From the NCBI GenBank assembly GCA_017560095.1, contig JAFYOU010000014.1, forward strand, positions 1 to 64,000: 64,000 nucleotides of DNA, read 5' to 3'. Positions 63,987-64,000 of the stretch are shown here, in pieces. The first letter of the stretch is position 1. Each line of letters starts with the position of its first letter. This DNA comes from Candidatus Gastranaerophilales bacterium (lineage in GTDB: Bacteria > Cyanobacteriota > Vampirovibrionia > Gastranaerophilales > Gastranaerophilaceae). Position numbers and translations under genes: made by a program. The notes beneath the pieces were generated by a model. The model did no database searches. It saw only the letters and a list, made by a program, of their open reading frames with translations, and was not told where the DNA came from.

Positions 63987-64000
63987 ACTATTACAAAAGG

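Noticed and set aside
1-64000. CRISPR arrays, prophage or transposase genes
   Set aside because: No regular repeat-spacer arrays were seen, and no transposase, integrase or phage structural gene was found among the readable proteins.

Overview
The window is AT-rich (roughly 30% GC by eye) and densely packed with genes. It looks like chromosome from an uncultured Gram-negative anaerobe, most likely a gut member of Melainabacteria/Vampirovibrionia (order Gastranaerophilales), the non-photosynthetic sister lineage of Cyanobacteria. Three things support this: a lipid A run (lpxD-lpxC-fabZ-lpxA) in a low-GC genome, a protein opening with a DUF1822-like domain (a family known mainly from Cyanobacteria), and GH57 and PilT genes. 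The assignment is inferred from gene content; no rRNA is present.

Layout. 1-5 kb: the 3' part of a repeat protein ending in an anthrax-lethal-factor-like metallopeptidase, an orphan sensor histidine kinase, and a GC-rich 110-bp tandem repeat. 5-9 kb (minus): GH57 amylase-like enzyme and apt-rimM-trmD. 9-14.6 kb (plus): pilT, a protein with a degenerate sirtuin-like C-terminus, recO, a CgeB-like glycosyltransferase and an ATP-grasp enzyme. 14.5-20.7 kb (minus): smc-scpA-scpB followed by a degenerate class II ribonucleotide reductase homologue. 20.8-27.8 kb (minus): heptose adenylyltransferase, lpxD-lpxC-fabZ-lpxA, M29 aminopeptidase, polyprenyl synthase and an N-terminally extended signal peptidase I. 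27.8-36.8 kb (minus): a zinc-ribbon/cyclase-like/AAA/TPR giant, an acyltransferase, mfd and a parvulin-type lipoprotein. 37-39 kb (plus): pdxJ, a small unknown, rplU-rpmA with a clear promoter and leader, and tRNA-Asp.

39.1-43.76 kb is an accessory island beside tRNA-Asp. It holds small lineage-specific genes, a broken gene, two copies of a 136-bp element carrying tRNA-3'-like sequence, several terminators, a candidate structured RNA, a Rossmann-like unknown and a calpain-like cysteine peptidase. The core resumes with a minus operon (pfkB-type kinase, rqcP, ald, proB, proA), recF, then a minus run (glyS, a DAACS transporter, a D-2-hydroxyacid dehydrogenase, deoC, a 65-aa protein, an ACT protein, a UPF0210 protein). 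From 56.7 kb a plus-strand run carries the DUF1822/zinc-finger/TonB-like protein, a CooC-like ATPase, folD, alr and the glycine cleavage genes gcvT-gcvH-gcvPA. gcvPB presumably lies just beyond the window.

The functional picture is envelope synthesis (lipid A, heptose, phospholipid acylation, protein export), chromosome maintenance (SMC-ScpAB, RecF, RecO, Mfd) and one-carbon, glycine, alanine and proline metabolism. The strongest unusual signals are the two predicted effector-like proteases (lethal-factor-like and calpain-like), three enzyme relatives that have lost or rearranged catalytic parts (RNR-like, sirtuin-like, extended signal peptidase) and the duplicated tRNA-3'-like/terminator modules of the island.
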